Shown piece after piece: positions 39,602 to 49,972 of a stretch of DNA of 64,000 bases. The stretch is taken from assembly GCF_011074885.1 (NCBI RefSeq), contig NC_054689.1, positions 2,666,001-2,730,000 of the forward strand. Reading direction: 5' to 3'. Positions within the stretch are counted from its first letter, which is position 1. Each line of letters begins with the position of its first letter. Made by a program: the position numbers and the translations under genes. The notes below the pieces were generated by a model, which had not been told where the DNA came from, searched no databases, and worked only from the letters and a program-made list of their open reading frames with translations. Source of the DNA: Brettanomyces bruxellensis. Its lineage: Eukaryota; Ascomycota; Pichiomycetes; Pichiales; Pichiaceae.

Positions 39602-40749
39602 TAATGACCTAATACTTCTATCTAGTAACTTGAAACAATTTTCAATCTAATGGCTCTTCAAGTAGCTTTGTTGACAAGTCTAGAATAATGATCAACTTTT
39701 GAGGTACCTTCGAAATCAGTTTGCAGTATATATTTAGTCTACCGAACGATAGCCGCCCAGATAATACCTATTTCAGTTCTAATTTGGCTGTCTGTCGCCT
39801 CGCTAATATTTATTGAATGTGGTTGCAAATGTGCCAAACTTATAACGAGGGGAAAAATGTAAATACAATCCAATGAGTGCTCTATATTTCAAGCAGAGCA
39901 ATACCAAAATGCCAACGGTTATGCAAATCTCTACATTAATATAAAATACTAACACTGTCTCCACTAAAATTTTGACAGCGATGAATCAAGAATCACATTC
40001 GTTTTATAACATCCGACATCGATTCAGAATCTGACAAATGGAGAACAAATGGGAAAAAAAAAGCACCATCTGCATTGTTTAAAACGGTGAAGCCAGCTGA
40101 GATAAAGATACGCCATTGGCATTTAAGCTATTTCAGCGCTGCCCTCGAATTCCGATTGTATTAGGAAGAACAAAGAAAGCATCGGGATCAAGCAAAAAAA
40201 CACAAAACTGAAAAAACAAAGAATTTATTTAGATTGAACAGTATTGTGATGAAGCCAGGTTGCCGACTTGGCCAAATTTCGACGCCCGGCTACTCGCATT
40301 TACCGAATTTTTTTAGATAAGGAAATTCGAGAGGATGGGCATTACCGACGAAAATGAGAGATAGGGCATCTCGAAGAGATGGCGGCTCCGATGTTAAGCA
40401 GAAAGGAAACAATGGGGAAACCTCACCGGAAAAGGTAATGGTACTCGCGAACAATTCCAACCGGATCCTATGGCCCAGGGTAGGTTGCCGAATCGGGAAG
40501 GTAATCGCCACTGCTCGCACCAATGCCATTGGCTGAGGAGCCTATCGCTGAGCGCTTATCAGCGAAACTTTTTTTTCTGATTTTACTTTCTTCTTTCGGG
40601 CTGACTTCTTTCAGCAGTTAGTTGTCGGAGAAAATAGAGGCCATTTGACTCGATGCTTTAGAGCATTTTTATTTTTACTGGTGATTCTTCCGCTAATGGA
40701 ACCCTACTAATTTTCCTTCCACTAGTTAGTTGATTCACCACACCTTGCA

Positions 40750-41085
40750 CAAGCCATTCTTTCATTAATTTCTCACTAATTTCTCACTAATTTCTCACTA
40801 ATTTCTCACCTTTTTTTCTTACTTCTCTAATTTCTCATTAATCTCACTTTTCTCACTAATTTCTCACAAATCTCCCATTTTTCTTATTTTTCTCACTTTT
40901 CTCCCTCTTCTCACTTTTTTCATTTCTCACCTCTCACTTCTCATTTCTCATTTCTCATTTCTCATTTTTCATTTCTCATTTCTCATTTCTCATTTCTCAC
41001 TTCTCACTTCTCATTTCTCATTTCTCACTTCTCACTTCGCACTTCTCACCTCTCACCTCTCACCTCTCACCTCTCACTATTAGTC
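40750..41085. repeat. TTTCTCA/ATTTCTC-type low-complexity array
   Basis: About 330 bp of 7- to 10-bp variants of TTTCTCAC, TTTCTCAT and CTCTCACC. It is almost purely pyrimidine apart from one A per unit. The unit type changes along the array (CTAATTTCTCA, then CATTTCT, then CACCTCT), suggesting repeated local expansion. Confidence 0.9.
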
Positions 41086-41613
41086 TCTTAATTTTTGTGC
41101 AGGTCCTCTGTAATACTAATTTCCCAAAATAAGGAAAGAAGATCATCCCTCATCTTCCCATTCCTGCTTAGTAATCTCTCCTTAGCTTGCATAAGTACAC
41201 CTTATCTCCATTGAAAATATTTTCATGTGATTTTCATGTTTCCAGAATTATCACCACTCGTAATAAACATGCTATAGAAAGCCGTACGCCGCACCTGGTA
41301 ATCAGAAATCTGCATTCGGTCTTTTTTTTAAATTATGTCACATTTGTGGAGTCTAGGGATAATCATGGAAGCGGACGCGGAGATACACAAAAACCGAAAA
41401 AAGCAAAAAAAACTTCTTGGCTGAGTCCGCGGCATTTTCTACGGGTTAGGCTTTCCACCCTGCGTCGATCGGCGCGTCTCGCTGACGTCACACATCACCC
41501 GCTTTTCGGTCAACATTATAATTATACATTACTACTCTCCTCACTACAATGGCCAAAGATCATCTACCCGCACTTATCAAACCAGTAATTCCATATATAT
41601 ACTTAAACTTAAC

Positions 41614-42825
41614 TTACAATTGGGATAAAAACCGTTCAACGGTACCCTGAAAATTGTCCGGAATGAGAACCATACCGGATTTTCCAAAACTGAGATAGCT
41701 CATCTCGTTTATGCCCAACCTCAACAACCTGGAAGCCACACCTGCCACAATTCCCTTAAGATCTAGCGGGAGACCGCTTAAATCAATGGTTATCGGGCAG
41801 TAAGAGTCCTGCAAGGAACCCATAATGGTGCTTTTATCGTAATTCAACTTTCTGAACTCAGCTTCGCTTTGCGGAAGCATCATGCTGATTTCTCCCGTTG
41901 TGTTTCTCGTTATGGCGAAATGCGCAGGAAACTGCGTGCTCTTGCACTTTTCATCACCTTTAGAGGAATCTATATCGGTATCCAGCCGTGAAAGTGCCTC
42001 TGCAGTGTTTCTCAACACATTTGCGGAGTCCCCAGACCGAGCTCCTGTCAAAATAAGCTTGGTGGTTGCTACTAGCTCCGGTTTGATTTGTTTCGACTCG
42101 AACAAATTGAACGTTTTCGTCTCCAAATCCCGCTCTTGCCTCTGATGCAATTCCTCAGCATCCGGATCGTCTTTTTGCTCCGACATCTTGCGCAAAATGG
42201 CCAGCACCCGCTGCTTGTCTTTGGCCGGGAAAAGAACAACATCCGTGAAGAAGTTGGAAATGAAGAAAAGCGAGATTCCATCCAACGAAAGCGGTTCCGT
42301 AAGCTCTAGGATCTTCTTTCCGATATTCATGCCATCACTCGACACCTGGAGGATGAGAAACTTCTCTTTCAGTAATGTGGGCTGCTTCTCTTTTGGTAAA
42401 CAGCCCTTGCAGAAGTTTAAGGTCTTCCCCAGGTATTTCTTGATTAATTTACTCGAACACATTAACGTAACCTCATCAGATGCAAATGCCAAGTGGAAAA
42501 ACAACCCATCATCATCTGTTTCCACCCCCAGCGGTTGGAGGGAACCTGAATATTCCTCTTTTGTCTCTCCGTCCCGCACCGAATTGTCTTCCTCGCTTTT
42601 TTCACTATCACTGTTGCTGTTTTCGGATCCTGACAGCGATGAAGCTGATAGGTCCATATCATAGCCAAATCTACCACCCTGGCCCCCAAAACGTCTTCCA
42701 TAGTGGTCTGCCAGCCTATATATAAGTCTTAAAATTCCTCCTTTGAAGATCCAGAACTCGGACCTGGGAATTGTAAGGATTGAAACCTTCGTTGTATATA
42801 TTTGTGTTTCGTTGATATCGAGCAT
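41614..42825 (-). CDS. CASTOR/GATS-like tandem ACT-domain protein
   Basis: 403 residues. The N-terminal strand-helix SILTIPRSEFWIFKGGILRLIYR resembles the first ACT strand and helix of CASTOR1 and relatives. An acidic Ser/Asp/Glu insert follows (about 60-95). ACT-like segments then appear: FFHLAFASDEVTLMCSSKLIKKYL, FLILQVSSDGMNIGKKILELTEPLSLDGISLFFISNFFTDVVLF (compare CASTOR STYxTDFxLV) and a C-terminal pair ending SYLSFGKSGMVLIPDN. Human CASTOR1 is an arginine sensor that regulates TORC1. Function in yeast is unknown, and arginine binding is not shown by the sequence. Confidence 0.55.
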   Translation of the reverse strand: MLDINETQIYTTKVSILTIPRSEFWIFKGGILRLIYRLADHYGRRFGGQGGRFGYDMDLSASSLSGSENSNSDSEKSEEDNSVRDGETKEEYSGSLQPLGVETDDDGLFFHLAFASDEVTLMCSSKLIKKYLGKTLNFCKGCLPKEKQPTLLKEKFLILQVSSDGMNIGKKILELTEPLSLDGISLFFISNFFTDVVLFPAKDKQRVLAILRKMSEQKDDPDAEELHQRQERDLETKTFNLFESKQIKPELVATTKLILTGARSGDSANVLRNTAEALSRLDTDIDSSKGDEKCKSTQFPAHFAITRNTTGEISMMLPQSEAEFRKLNYDKSTIMGSLQDSYCPITIDLSGLPLDLKGIVAGVASRLLRLGINEMSYLSFGKSGMVLIPDNFQGTVERFLSQL

Positions 42826-43875
42826 TTTCCAATCCCTTATTCCTTTTCAGCACTAGTTCTATGAGCTCTCACTATTGTCTGCAATGTGCAGTTATCAATA
42901 TTTATCAACGGTTGTGCTTTCCCTATCGGTGGAATGCTGAAAATGCTAGCTGCTCTAAATCTGCAAATGCTATCTGCTCTAATTTCGCAAATGCAAACTT
43001 GAAAATTCTCTCCTGGAATTTGTGTCGTAAAACGGGTTATAACCCTCATGCACTGGTTCACATGTGTGTACACATCAAGACGGTAAATACAACTTATTAT
43101 AAATGAACAGACACCCCAAAAAATGCTGATGACTCAATTAACTGCTTTTCCGCTTTGAACTTGCGATTATGAATCATAGTGCGCTCAATCTTTTCAGTGG
43201 GGTGAAAAAATATCTTTCTTGTTTTTAATGCAGAACACAGCCGAACCACAATAATGGGACAAAAAATTTTTCTCAACTTTATAGTGGAGAATTGATTGTT
43301 CTTCGGTAAATGCTAAATAGATAACAGAAAATTATACCTCTCTCGGTTATTACCATCAAAACTCTCGGTAAATTTGTACCATCTATCACCATCTATCCAT
43401 CCCTTTAGAAAGTTTGCTCTCCTTTAAAAGGGAAATAAAATGGTTACGATCCATGCCATTGAATGGCTATCGGGCATTAGATGCATAAAAAATAAAATGA
43501 AGAATAAAAAATATAGCCAACACGAATCGGGCATTGCCGTTGCTACGTGGACTTTGCTTCGGTTACTAGCGGTAACCGATTGCATAGTCACTGTGGCGCA
43601 TACACGAGGGCTAAAGTTTCGAGGAATTAAAAAAATAAATAAAATAAAATAAAATTGATCGGAAAACCTATTGAAAAATAGTTGCCAAGATCCGAGACAC
43701 CCAGAATCTGAAACACATATAAAACATTTTGGAAGAGAGATATTAATGCTTCTATATACATATAAATACACGTTACGTTTCTGGGCGGACAAATTCTCTG
43801 TTGTGTTTGATGTAGAGTACTGGCCGCAATTTTATGATGTAGTTTTTTCCCCCTGTTATATTTTCAGTTGTAATA
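42826..43875. other. Intergenic region ACT-domain gene-ORF 43876
   Basis: 1.05 kb, AT-rich, upstream of the ACT-domain gene. It contains short repeats such as AATGCTATCTGCTCTAA/AATGCTAGCTGCTCTAA (about 42950-42985). No coding ORF is recognised. Confidence 0.55.
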
Positions 43876-44214
43876 ATGATTCCAAAAGTCGGCAATGAAA
43901 GTATTCCACAAAGGCCAAAAGGCGCACCAAGCAGGCTTAAATTAAAGCGGAAGCAACACAGAGATGGTTTCATAGCCTCGCTCTTGAAAGCACTCCATAT
44001 ATATCCGGAAAAAATGGAAAAAGAGCACTCTCAAAGTGAGCTGAGACCAAGAATGTTCAATTCAGAAGTTCCAATCAATAGAAATATACCAGTCCCTAAT
44101 TCTATAGCAACAGTCACAACCCCGGAATCAATTGGGTACTCAAGTCTGTTCGAAAACATCAGCACTGCCGAGTTAGGTGAGTGCAAGAGGGTCACAGTAA
44201 GGAAAGTATGCTAG
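43876..44214 (+). CDS. Small ORF of unknown function
   Basis: 112 residues. A basic N-terminal half (RPKGAPSRLKLKRKQHRD) leads into a short helix (GFIASLLKALHIYP), then a polar tail. No family is recognised. It ends 69 bp from the 3' end of SAS3 in convergent orientation, and its ATG is preceded by a pyrimidine run ending TTTTCAG, which resembles a 3' splice site. No matching branch point or upstream exon is visible. It may be a short real gene or chance. Confidence 0.3.
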   Translation: MIPKVGNESIPQRPKGAPSRLKLKRKQHRDGFIASLLKALHIYPEKMEKEHSQSELRPRMFNSEVPINRNIPVPNSIATVTTPESIGYSSLFENISTAELGECKRVTVRKVC

Positions 44215-44283
44215 TTGTGTGTGCAATTACTTTCGGTATTCGGTATTTTTCACACCAAGTCGCGGTGTTCTTTTCTAAGTAGA

Positions 44284-46356
44284 TCAATAAGCATCATTCA
44301 GGTCATCGGGGATGTCCTCTGCGTAATCATCATTATCGTAGTCTTCTTCATTGGCAGAATTGCTGTCTGTATCACTATAGTCTTCATCTGAGGCATCGTC
44401 ATCAATAATTTCGATGTCCTCGTTTATTCCATCGTCCTGTTCACTTTCTTCGTCCTGTACATTTTCTTCATCTCTTTCATTTCCTTCATTTCCTTCCCCC
44501 CTTCCATCTCCTTCACCTTCACGTTCTTTCCCGTTTAGCATCCGAATTGGATTCAACTTTCCACCCTTGCTGTATTTCGCTCCTCCTGCACTTACTTTAT
44601 CATTAATTGCGCCCATCTTACTTCTCTTTCTACTTCCAGAATCCCCTGTTACTTCTTCCCAGCTTATCTTTCTGCCATTACCCATTCCAGGATAACATAT
44701 CTTGCATTCGTCAAATTTCAGCCCGGAGTCTTTATGCTGCATGTTCTGCTCCCGGATGCTTTGAAAAGCCTGCTCCTCAAGCGGTCGATCGTCCTCGAGA
44801 TCGTCCTTCAAGAAATTCACGATCATTGATATGTCGGACATCAACGGATTACCCTTTTCGTCGAATTTCTGGCCATTAAGTGATGTCGCCGCAGTTACAG
44901 TCTTTCCATCTTGCTTCTCTGGCTCCAACTTCTTGTCCTGCGGCGATCCCGCAGTTATCACCATCTTACTTGTTGTATTAATGCCGCCGGATGGTCCTAG
45001 AATGGGCGGCTTCCATATCAATAAGTCATCATTCACTTTAATCGTCTGCTTTGAGTTCCAGGCACTCAAAACACTATCCACCCTCTCCATATCCAGCAGT
45101 ATACCGTATTTCTGCGTTGCCGGATCCAGCACAAGAGCTTCGAGCTGCTCCAAGCCAACAATCACGTCATTTGGAATCATCCCGGTCAAGTTGCACATGT
45201 CGTTTATTGAAATATTGCAAAAATCGTCTTTTCTGACGCCAGGTTCATCGAAAATCGACCGGAGTGCCCGGGCTACAGCGTATTTCCAGTAACTCCGGTA
45301 GCTCAAGAGGCCCAGATCACTAAGAGGCTTCTCGGGAGTGCCAAGTTTGAACTCTCGACGGCTTAAAAGATAGCTGAAATCCATGAGAAAGCTTCCGTAA
45401 CCTTTCCGCTGGTATAACGGGAGTGTCATGATGCAACTGAGGTTGTAACCGGTGCTGTTCAACTTCTCCTTCGAGAAGTAGCCCAAGAATTGGTGCGAGT
45501 TTGTGCCCCCGGTGTATTTACACAGAATGTAAAACATAAACGGCTCCACGTCGTAGTAAAGCGTCTTGGAGTTGAGAAACAGCTTTGCAAAGAGACAGAG
45601 GTTCTGGCAGTAGACTGTATTCTTACGCCCATCCACCTCAAACACAGAAAACTCCCCCTCGCGGTATATTTCGTTTCCAGGGGGGTTTCTGAAACACGGA
45701 CACTTCATTTGGTGCCTGGAGAGTGAAAATGCACTCCCAAAGTACCGAAAGCAGTACTGGCACACATGGAGCACGTGATCCACTGCCATCTTGGGCGGGT
45801 AAGGCGACTTGAACCACGTCTCGATCAGAAAATCGCCAAAATGCACGTATTTTAGCCCCGAGGGCCGCTGGTCAGAGTCTGCGAGATATTTCGCATTATT
45901 CATCTTTCTCTCCTGCACAGCCACACTCAGAAGCTGCTGGAAGAGCGCCCGTGTGGCGTTGTCGGGCTGTGTGAGAAATGTGTTGCCCCCTTGCATCCCA
46001 AAGAGACCCCTGTATGGAAGTTCTAACTCGCATTGATCAACTTCCTTAATGCGGCTTTGAGAGACGGCCTGCCGCCTCAATTTTTCACGTGCCTCATACT
46101 GCTGCTTCTGTATTTGGCCCACCTCTGTTTTATACGCGTACTGGTAAGTCCGGTGGCCCGGTTTCCCGTCTATTCTGTTGCCATCATCATCATAAACACG
46201 AGGTCTTCCTCTTCTTTCCACTCTTATCCTCACATTCGACTTCAATTGTATTTTTTTCGAGCTTTTGCTTTTTTTCGCCGGCCTTGCCTGGCTTCGGTTC
46301 GCTTCCCGCTGCCTGAGAATTGGGCTTACACTGTAGTTTGACGAGCTTCCCGGCAT
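44284..46356 (-). CDS. SAS3: MYST-family histone acetyltransferase Sas3
   Basis: 690 residues (S. cerevisiae Sas3, YBL052C, has 831). A basic N-terminus has a YxYAYKTEVGQIQ segment. The MYST domain (about residues 150-440) holds a C2HC zinc finger (CQYCFRYFGSAFSLSRHQMKC), VDGRKNTVYCQNLCLFAKLFLNSKTLYYDVEPFMFY with the autoacetylated lysine, the acetyl-CoA loop QRKGYGSFLMDFSY, the catalytic glutamate in GTPEKPLSDLG and SYRSYWKYAV. The C-terminal 150 residues are acidic (GINEDIEIIDDDASDED). Sas3 is the catalytic subunit of NuA3, acetylating histone H3 K14/K23. The position next to TOD6 matches S. cerevisiae chromosome II. Confidence 0.95.
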   Translation of the reverse strand: MPGSSSNYSVSPILRQREANRSQARPAKKSKSSKKIQLKSNVRIRVERRGRPRVYDDDGNRIDGKPGHRTYQYAYKTEVGQIQKQQYEAREKLRRQAVSQSRIKEVDQCELELPYRGLFGMQGGNTFLTQPDNATRALFQQLLSVAVQERKMNNAKYLADSDQRPSGLKYVHFGDFLIETWFKSPYPPKMAVDHVLHVCQYCFRYFGSAFSLSRHQMKCPCFRNPPGNEIYREGEFSVFEVDGRKNTVYCQNLCLFAKLFLNSKTLYYDVEPFMFYILCKYTGGTNSHQFLGYFSKEKLNSTGYNLSCIMTLPLYQRKGYGSFLMDFSYLLSRREFKLGTPEKPLSDLGLLSYRSYWKYAVARALRSIFDEPGVRKDDFCNISINDMCNLTGMIPNDVIVGLEQLEALVLDPATQKYGILLDMERVDSVLSAWNSKQTIKVNDDLLIWKPPILGPSGGINTTSKMVITAGSPQDKKLEPEKQDGKTVTAATSLNGQKFDEKGNPLMSDISMIVNFLKDDLEDDRPLEEQAFQSIREQNMQHKDSGLKFDECKICYPGMGNGRKISWEEVTGDSGSRKRSKMGAINDKVSAGGAKYSKGGKLNPIRMLNGKEREGEGDGRGEGNEGNERDEENVQDEESEQDDGINEDIEIIDDDASDEDYSDTDSNSANEEDYDNDDYAEDIPDDLNDAY

Positions 46357-47315
46357 ACTAAGCTCAGATCTTATCTATGATGTGCTGACCTGGTGTATGG
46401 ATGAATGCAGATGCTTTAAATACCGATTATCAAATGCTGCTTAATGCCAGGCTCACTCTGTTTCTTTCTTCTCTGCTGTCCTATACAGTTTCTCCGCTTC
46501 CTATGCTGAATAATTGCTGTGATAATACAATCAATACCACTATGTACTGCACACAAATTCTCTGTGTGTGTCTCTCTCCTTTCTCGATTTATTTACTTTT
46601 ACGAATTGATTTTTTTCTCTCGCTTATTTTTTTTTTCAATCTATCTCGCTCCCCTCTTTCTCACTTCTTTTTCGCGTCATCGTCTCTCTCCTGATAAGAA
46701 CGCACAGCCTTGATCGCAGGCGAAGAAAAGCTGATAAGGATGTATTTAATGGTATATAATATATTACTTAGTATTCCTTGAAGGCACAAATCTGTTTTGG
46801 TCAAAAGGGTGATTAATATAATTTTATAGAAAGAATGGATCCCTTTATTGGGCGCTTATTATTCGTTCAACCAGTTTTATCATGCAGATCAATTACTCCA
46901 CCATCTACATAATCGTATCTTAACTCGGTTCGAATGGTCATTATAACATATGCATGAAATAGTATACAGAATAAGTACATAAAAGCGAAGGGCGTAGCAC
47001 ATGTGAAGTGCAGTAAATGGCAATTAATGAAAAGCGGGTAGAATGTGGTGCAGCAACCGTAAAAAGCAATATGCAGTGAAAATGGGAAAGATGATTAAGG
47101 TAAGAATTTTGTTTGGGTATGAAGTAGGCAGATGTTGAGCATGTTGAGTATATTATGTGTGTTGTGTATGTTTATATGTTCGTATGTTCGTATGTTCGTA
47201 TGTTCGTATGTTGTGTATGTTTTGTATGTTTGTATGTTTGTATGTTTGTATATTCGTATGCTGTGTGAGTTTTATATGTTGTGTATGTGCTTGCCGGCTG
47301 TTTATTCGAGTTCTT
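46357..47315. other. Intergenic region SAS3-membrane protein gene
   Basis: 960 bp including the SAS3 promoter and, at about 47170-47265, an 8-bp GTTCGTAT/GTTTGTAT array. Otherwise AT-rich with no gene. Confidence 0.6.
47170..47265. repeat. 8-bp tandem repeat (ATGTTCGT then ATGTTTGT)
   Basis: About four ATGTTCGT units, a short interruption, then three ATGTTTGT units, 50 to 145 bp past the stop codon of the downstream minus-strand gene. Confidence 0.85.
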
Positions 47316-48260
47316 TTATTTAGACCACGAAAATTTCCGATGCTCCTTCATGGCAAGTTTGAGCGGCCTTAGATCATCAAAGTCACTATTTTGAACACGT
47401 GACGAAGGCTGTGTTGGCGAGACAAATCCCGACAGAAGGCTTTTTAGCGACCAGGATGTCTTTTTCGAAGGTGTGGAAGAAGGAGACTTCAAATGTGAAG
47501 ATGATAACTTTCTCGGTGACAGTTGGAGAGGAGAAGAAGAGGATGCACTCTTTGAAATTTCATCGAACTTGTTCTCGATGGAGCATTCGGGACTTGTTGG
47601 TGCACTTGAGTCATCATATTCAAGTGCAAAGTCGTCCTCGGATGCCAAAGATGGAGAATAAGGCAAATCAGAGTGCAATTCGCGTATGTAGTTCTCGATA
47701 AACAGTGAATTGCACGACAAAGAGCCATTTTCTGCACATCCAGGTAGAGTTGGACCATCAAGATATGCGGTATGACTATTTGACTCGTCAAAAGAGTCCA
47801 AAAAACTTCCAGAAGCACTATTATTCACAAAAGTGCCGTCATTTGAGGTAGAATCGTCGCTCAGCGTCTCCATCTTCCGGAGATGGTGCTCAATCGACTC
47901 TCTGGTACGTCGATGGTTGGCAAAAATGGCAGACATTCGAAAAAAATCCGCATTTATCGATGAGGAAGGCTCAAAAACCTGAATGAGCGCCGGTTGCCTT
48001 TTTCTGGGACATTTTATCCTTCCTGTTCGCCTGCTGCTATCCTTGTTCATCAAGTATGTGCACCGGATATATCGTAGATATTGCACAGCCATATATAGAG
48101 CACTTCCCATAACCATTGTTAAAAAAAAAGTGGTTTGAGACGCATTCGAAGCTCTTGTGCGAATATTTGTGATAAGACCGGCCATCACAGCCACAGTGGC
48201 TATGACAGGTGCTGCAGCAAGCACCCCAGACATGTGGTGAGTCTGGTCTGGGCGTTTCAT
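47316..48260 (-). CDS. Putative membrane protein with serine-rich tail, unknown function
   Basis: 314 residues from the ATG at 48258-48260. Two predicted transmembrane helices lie near the N-terminus (GVLAAAPVIATVAVMAGLI and TFFLTMVMGSALYMAVQYL), joined by a short basic loop. A basic stretch follows (RRTGRIKCPRKRQ). The rest is a long serine- and aspartate-rich cytosolic-type tail with many SPS/SPT sites, suggesting phosphorylation, ending in a basic segment (KLAMKEHRKFSWSK). I do not recognise the family. Composition and length argue that it is a real gene. Confidence 0.6.
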   Translation of the reverse strand: MKRPDQTHHMSGVLAAAPVIATVAVMAGLITNIRTRASNASQTTFFLTMVMGSALYMAVQYLRYIRCTYLMNKDSSRRTGRIKCPRKRQPALIQVFEPSSSINADFFRMSAIFANHRRTRESIEHHLRKMETLSDDSTSNDGTFVNNSASGSFLDSFDESNSHTAYLDGPTLPGCAENGSLSCNSLFIENYIRELHSDLPYSPSLASEDDFALEYDDSSAPTSPECSIENKFDEISKSASSSSPLQLSPRKLSSSHLKSPSSTPSKKTSWSLKSLLSGFVSPTQPSSRVQNSDFDDLRPLKLAMKEHRKFSWSK

Positions 48261-49127
48261 GGGCAAAAAAACTGGTTTTTGGAGTAAATTCGTAAGAGAT
48301 GCGTTAAAAATCTGATGATTTGCTTTTTTTAAGTTTCAGAAAGCAGTGTGTTTGAATTTATTTGGGGCCGATAAGAAAACCGGAGGCGCAGATAATCGGG
48401 CCGACGAATGCTATTTGCGATAACTGGTAAGATAAATCTGCTGATAAGCTGATGTGACATGTAAGATGAAATAGTGACAAGTGAGAACACGTCAAAGGAG
48501 ATATGATATGTGATAAAAAATAAAATAAATGAAATCAGGTAAAAAATCGAATAAATAAAAGGCATAAAAAAAAAGTTAAAAATGAATAATGGAAGGGGTA
48601 TAGAAAATGAAAATCAAGCCAGAATGTAGGAGTAAAATTGATGAAATCGAAAATCAAGAAAATCAAAAATCAAAAATCAAGAAGCAAGAAAGTCAAAAAT
48701 TAAAAAGCAAGAAAGTCAAAAAATCTAGTGCAGAATGTGTGGGCGATGAAAGCGAAAATTGAGAGTGGATTGATGGTTGCCGGATAATGGGAGAGTTCGA
48801 ATGGCCGGCTGGAAAATACTCCCTTTGATCGATCCAGCCCCCTTAAAACAATTCGCTACAAGGACTCCTGTGAGAAGTGGAAATTTTAATAAAGAGACCA
48901 TTTCTAATGAAGGGAAGGCAATTTTAATAAAGAGAAGACAATTTTAATAAAGGGAAGACACAATTAAAGTAGTGTGGATGGGTTGAAAACGAAATATGAA
49001 TGAGCTGAGAAGAAAATAAAATTGTAATGGAATAATAAGTTTAAATTAACGTAAGCTGAACACTGGTAGGGCTATTATTGAAGATACAAATTAGTTATGT
49101 AGTTCTGGTTATGTAAATTTAATTATT

Positions 49128-49172
49128 ATTGTAAATCTGGCTATTGTAAATCTGGCTATTGTAAGTCTGGCT
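49128..49172. repeat. 15-bp tandem repeat, three copies
   Basis: ATTGTAAATCTGGCT occurs at 49128, 49143 and 49158; the last copy has one change (AAG for AAA). Confidence 0.9.
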
Positions 49173-49479
49173 ATCACTATAAATCGGTATTAATGTATCA
49201 TTGTATCATTGTATCATTTTAAACATAGCCGTTTTAAAGTATTAAAGCATTATGTGGCTATTATTATAGACATAATATTAATTCTGTATTCTATATAGTC
49301 CTTACATGCTATATACATCTCATATTAAGAGCCTCCAAGGCTTATTTGATGCATTGCCAAAGTGAGTAAGTGCAACTCATGATCATGACAAAAAAAAAAC
49401 CTCTTCTATGTCATGCATGTATTATGAGTTAAGAGTTTTATTGTGTGGCATTATCATGATTATTGTATTTGATTTTGAT

Positions 49480-49610
49480 TTCATTTGATGTTATTTTATT
49501 TGGTTTTATTTTATTTGGTTTTATTTCATTTGATATTATTTCATTTGATATTATTTTATTTGGTTTTATTTCATTTGATATTATTTCATTTGATCTCATT
49601 TGATCTCATT
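49480..49610. repeat. TTTTATTTGGTT/TTTCATTTGATA low-complexity array
   Basis: About 130 bp of alternating 10- to 12-bp T-rich units. It creates a long open frame of hydrophobic residues that is not a gene. Confidence 0.85.
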
Positions 49611-49972
49611 CCATATTCTTCCTTTTTTCCCTTGTATTATTATTTCACCTCTTATTTTCTCTATCTTCATTTTATCTCCCTTTTATCCCACTCCCTTGTG
49701 TGCAATACTCAACATGAAAACGTCAAAGAATGACAAAAAAGTTCACACGCATTTTCTCAAAAAGTGGAGAGCACAAAAAAAATTCAGAGATCAAGAGTTT
49801 TCAAAAAAGTCCAAAAAGGATTTTAAAAAAGTTCAGCTCAAAAAAGATTCTCCCATCCAGATTTCCTGAAAAGAGAATTTCCGAGAACCATTTCCCAGAG
49901 AGTTGTTGAACGGCAAAATTGAAAGTCGTGCATGAGAACAGAGAAATGCTAGCGCGGGATGCTGGCGCGGAG

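Larger units (their letters stand above)
39209..41613. other. Long intergenic region with minisatellites
   Basis: 2.4 kb upstream of TOD6 and downstream of the ACT-domain gene. It holds a 36-bp tandem repeat (39458-39601), a long TTTCTCA-type array (about 40750-41085) and a TGACGTCA palindrome (41483-41490). Reading frames here look non-coding. Confidence 0.65.
48261..49972. other. Repeat-rich intergenic region
   Basis: 1.7 kb with four simple-repeat patches: AATCAAAAATCAAGAA-like (about 48640-48725), CAATTTTAATAAAG-like (about 48885-48960), a 15-bp ATTGTAAATCTGGCT repeat (49128-49172, three copies) and a TTTTATTTCATTTGATA-like array (about 49480-49610). No convincing gene. Confidence 0.65.

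Noticed and set aside
40750..41085. CRISPR-like or centromeric repeat array
   Set aside because: Units are 7-10 bp without spacers and lie between ordinary genes; this is simple-sequence expansion.
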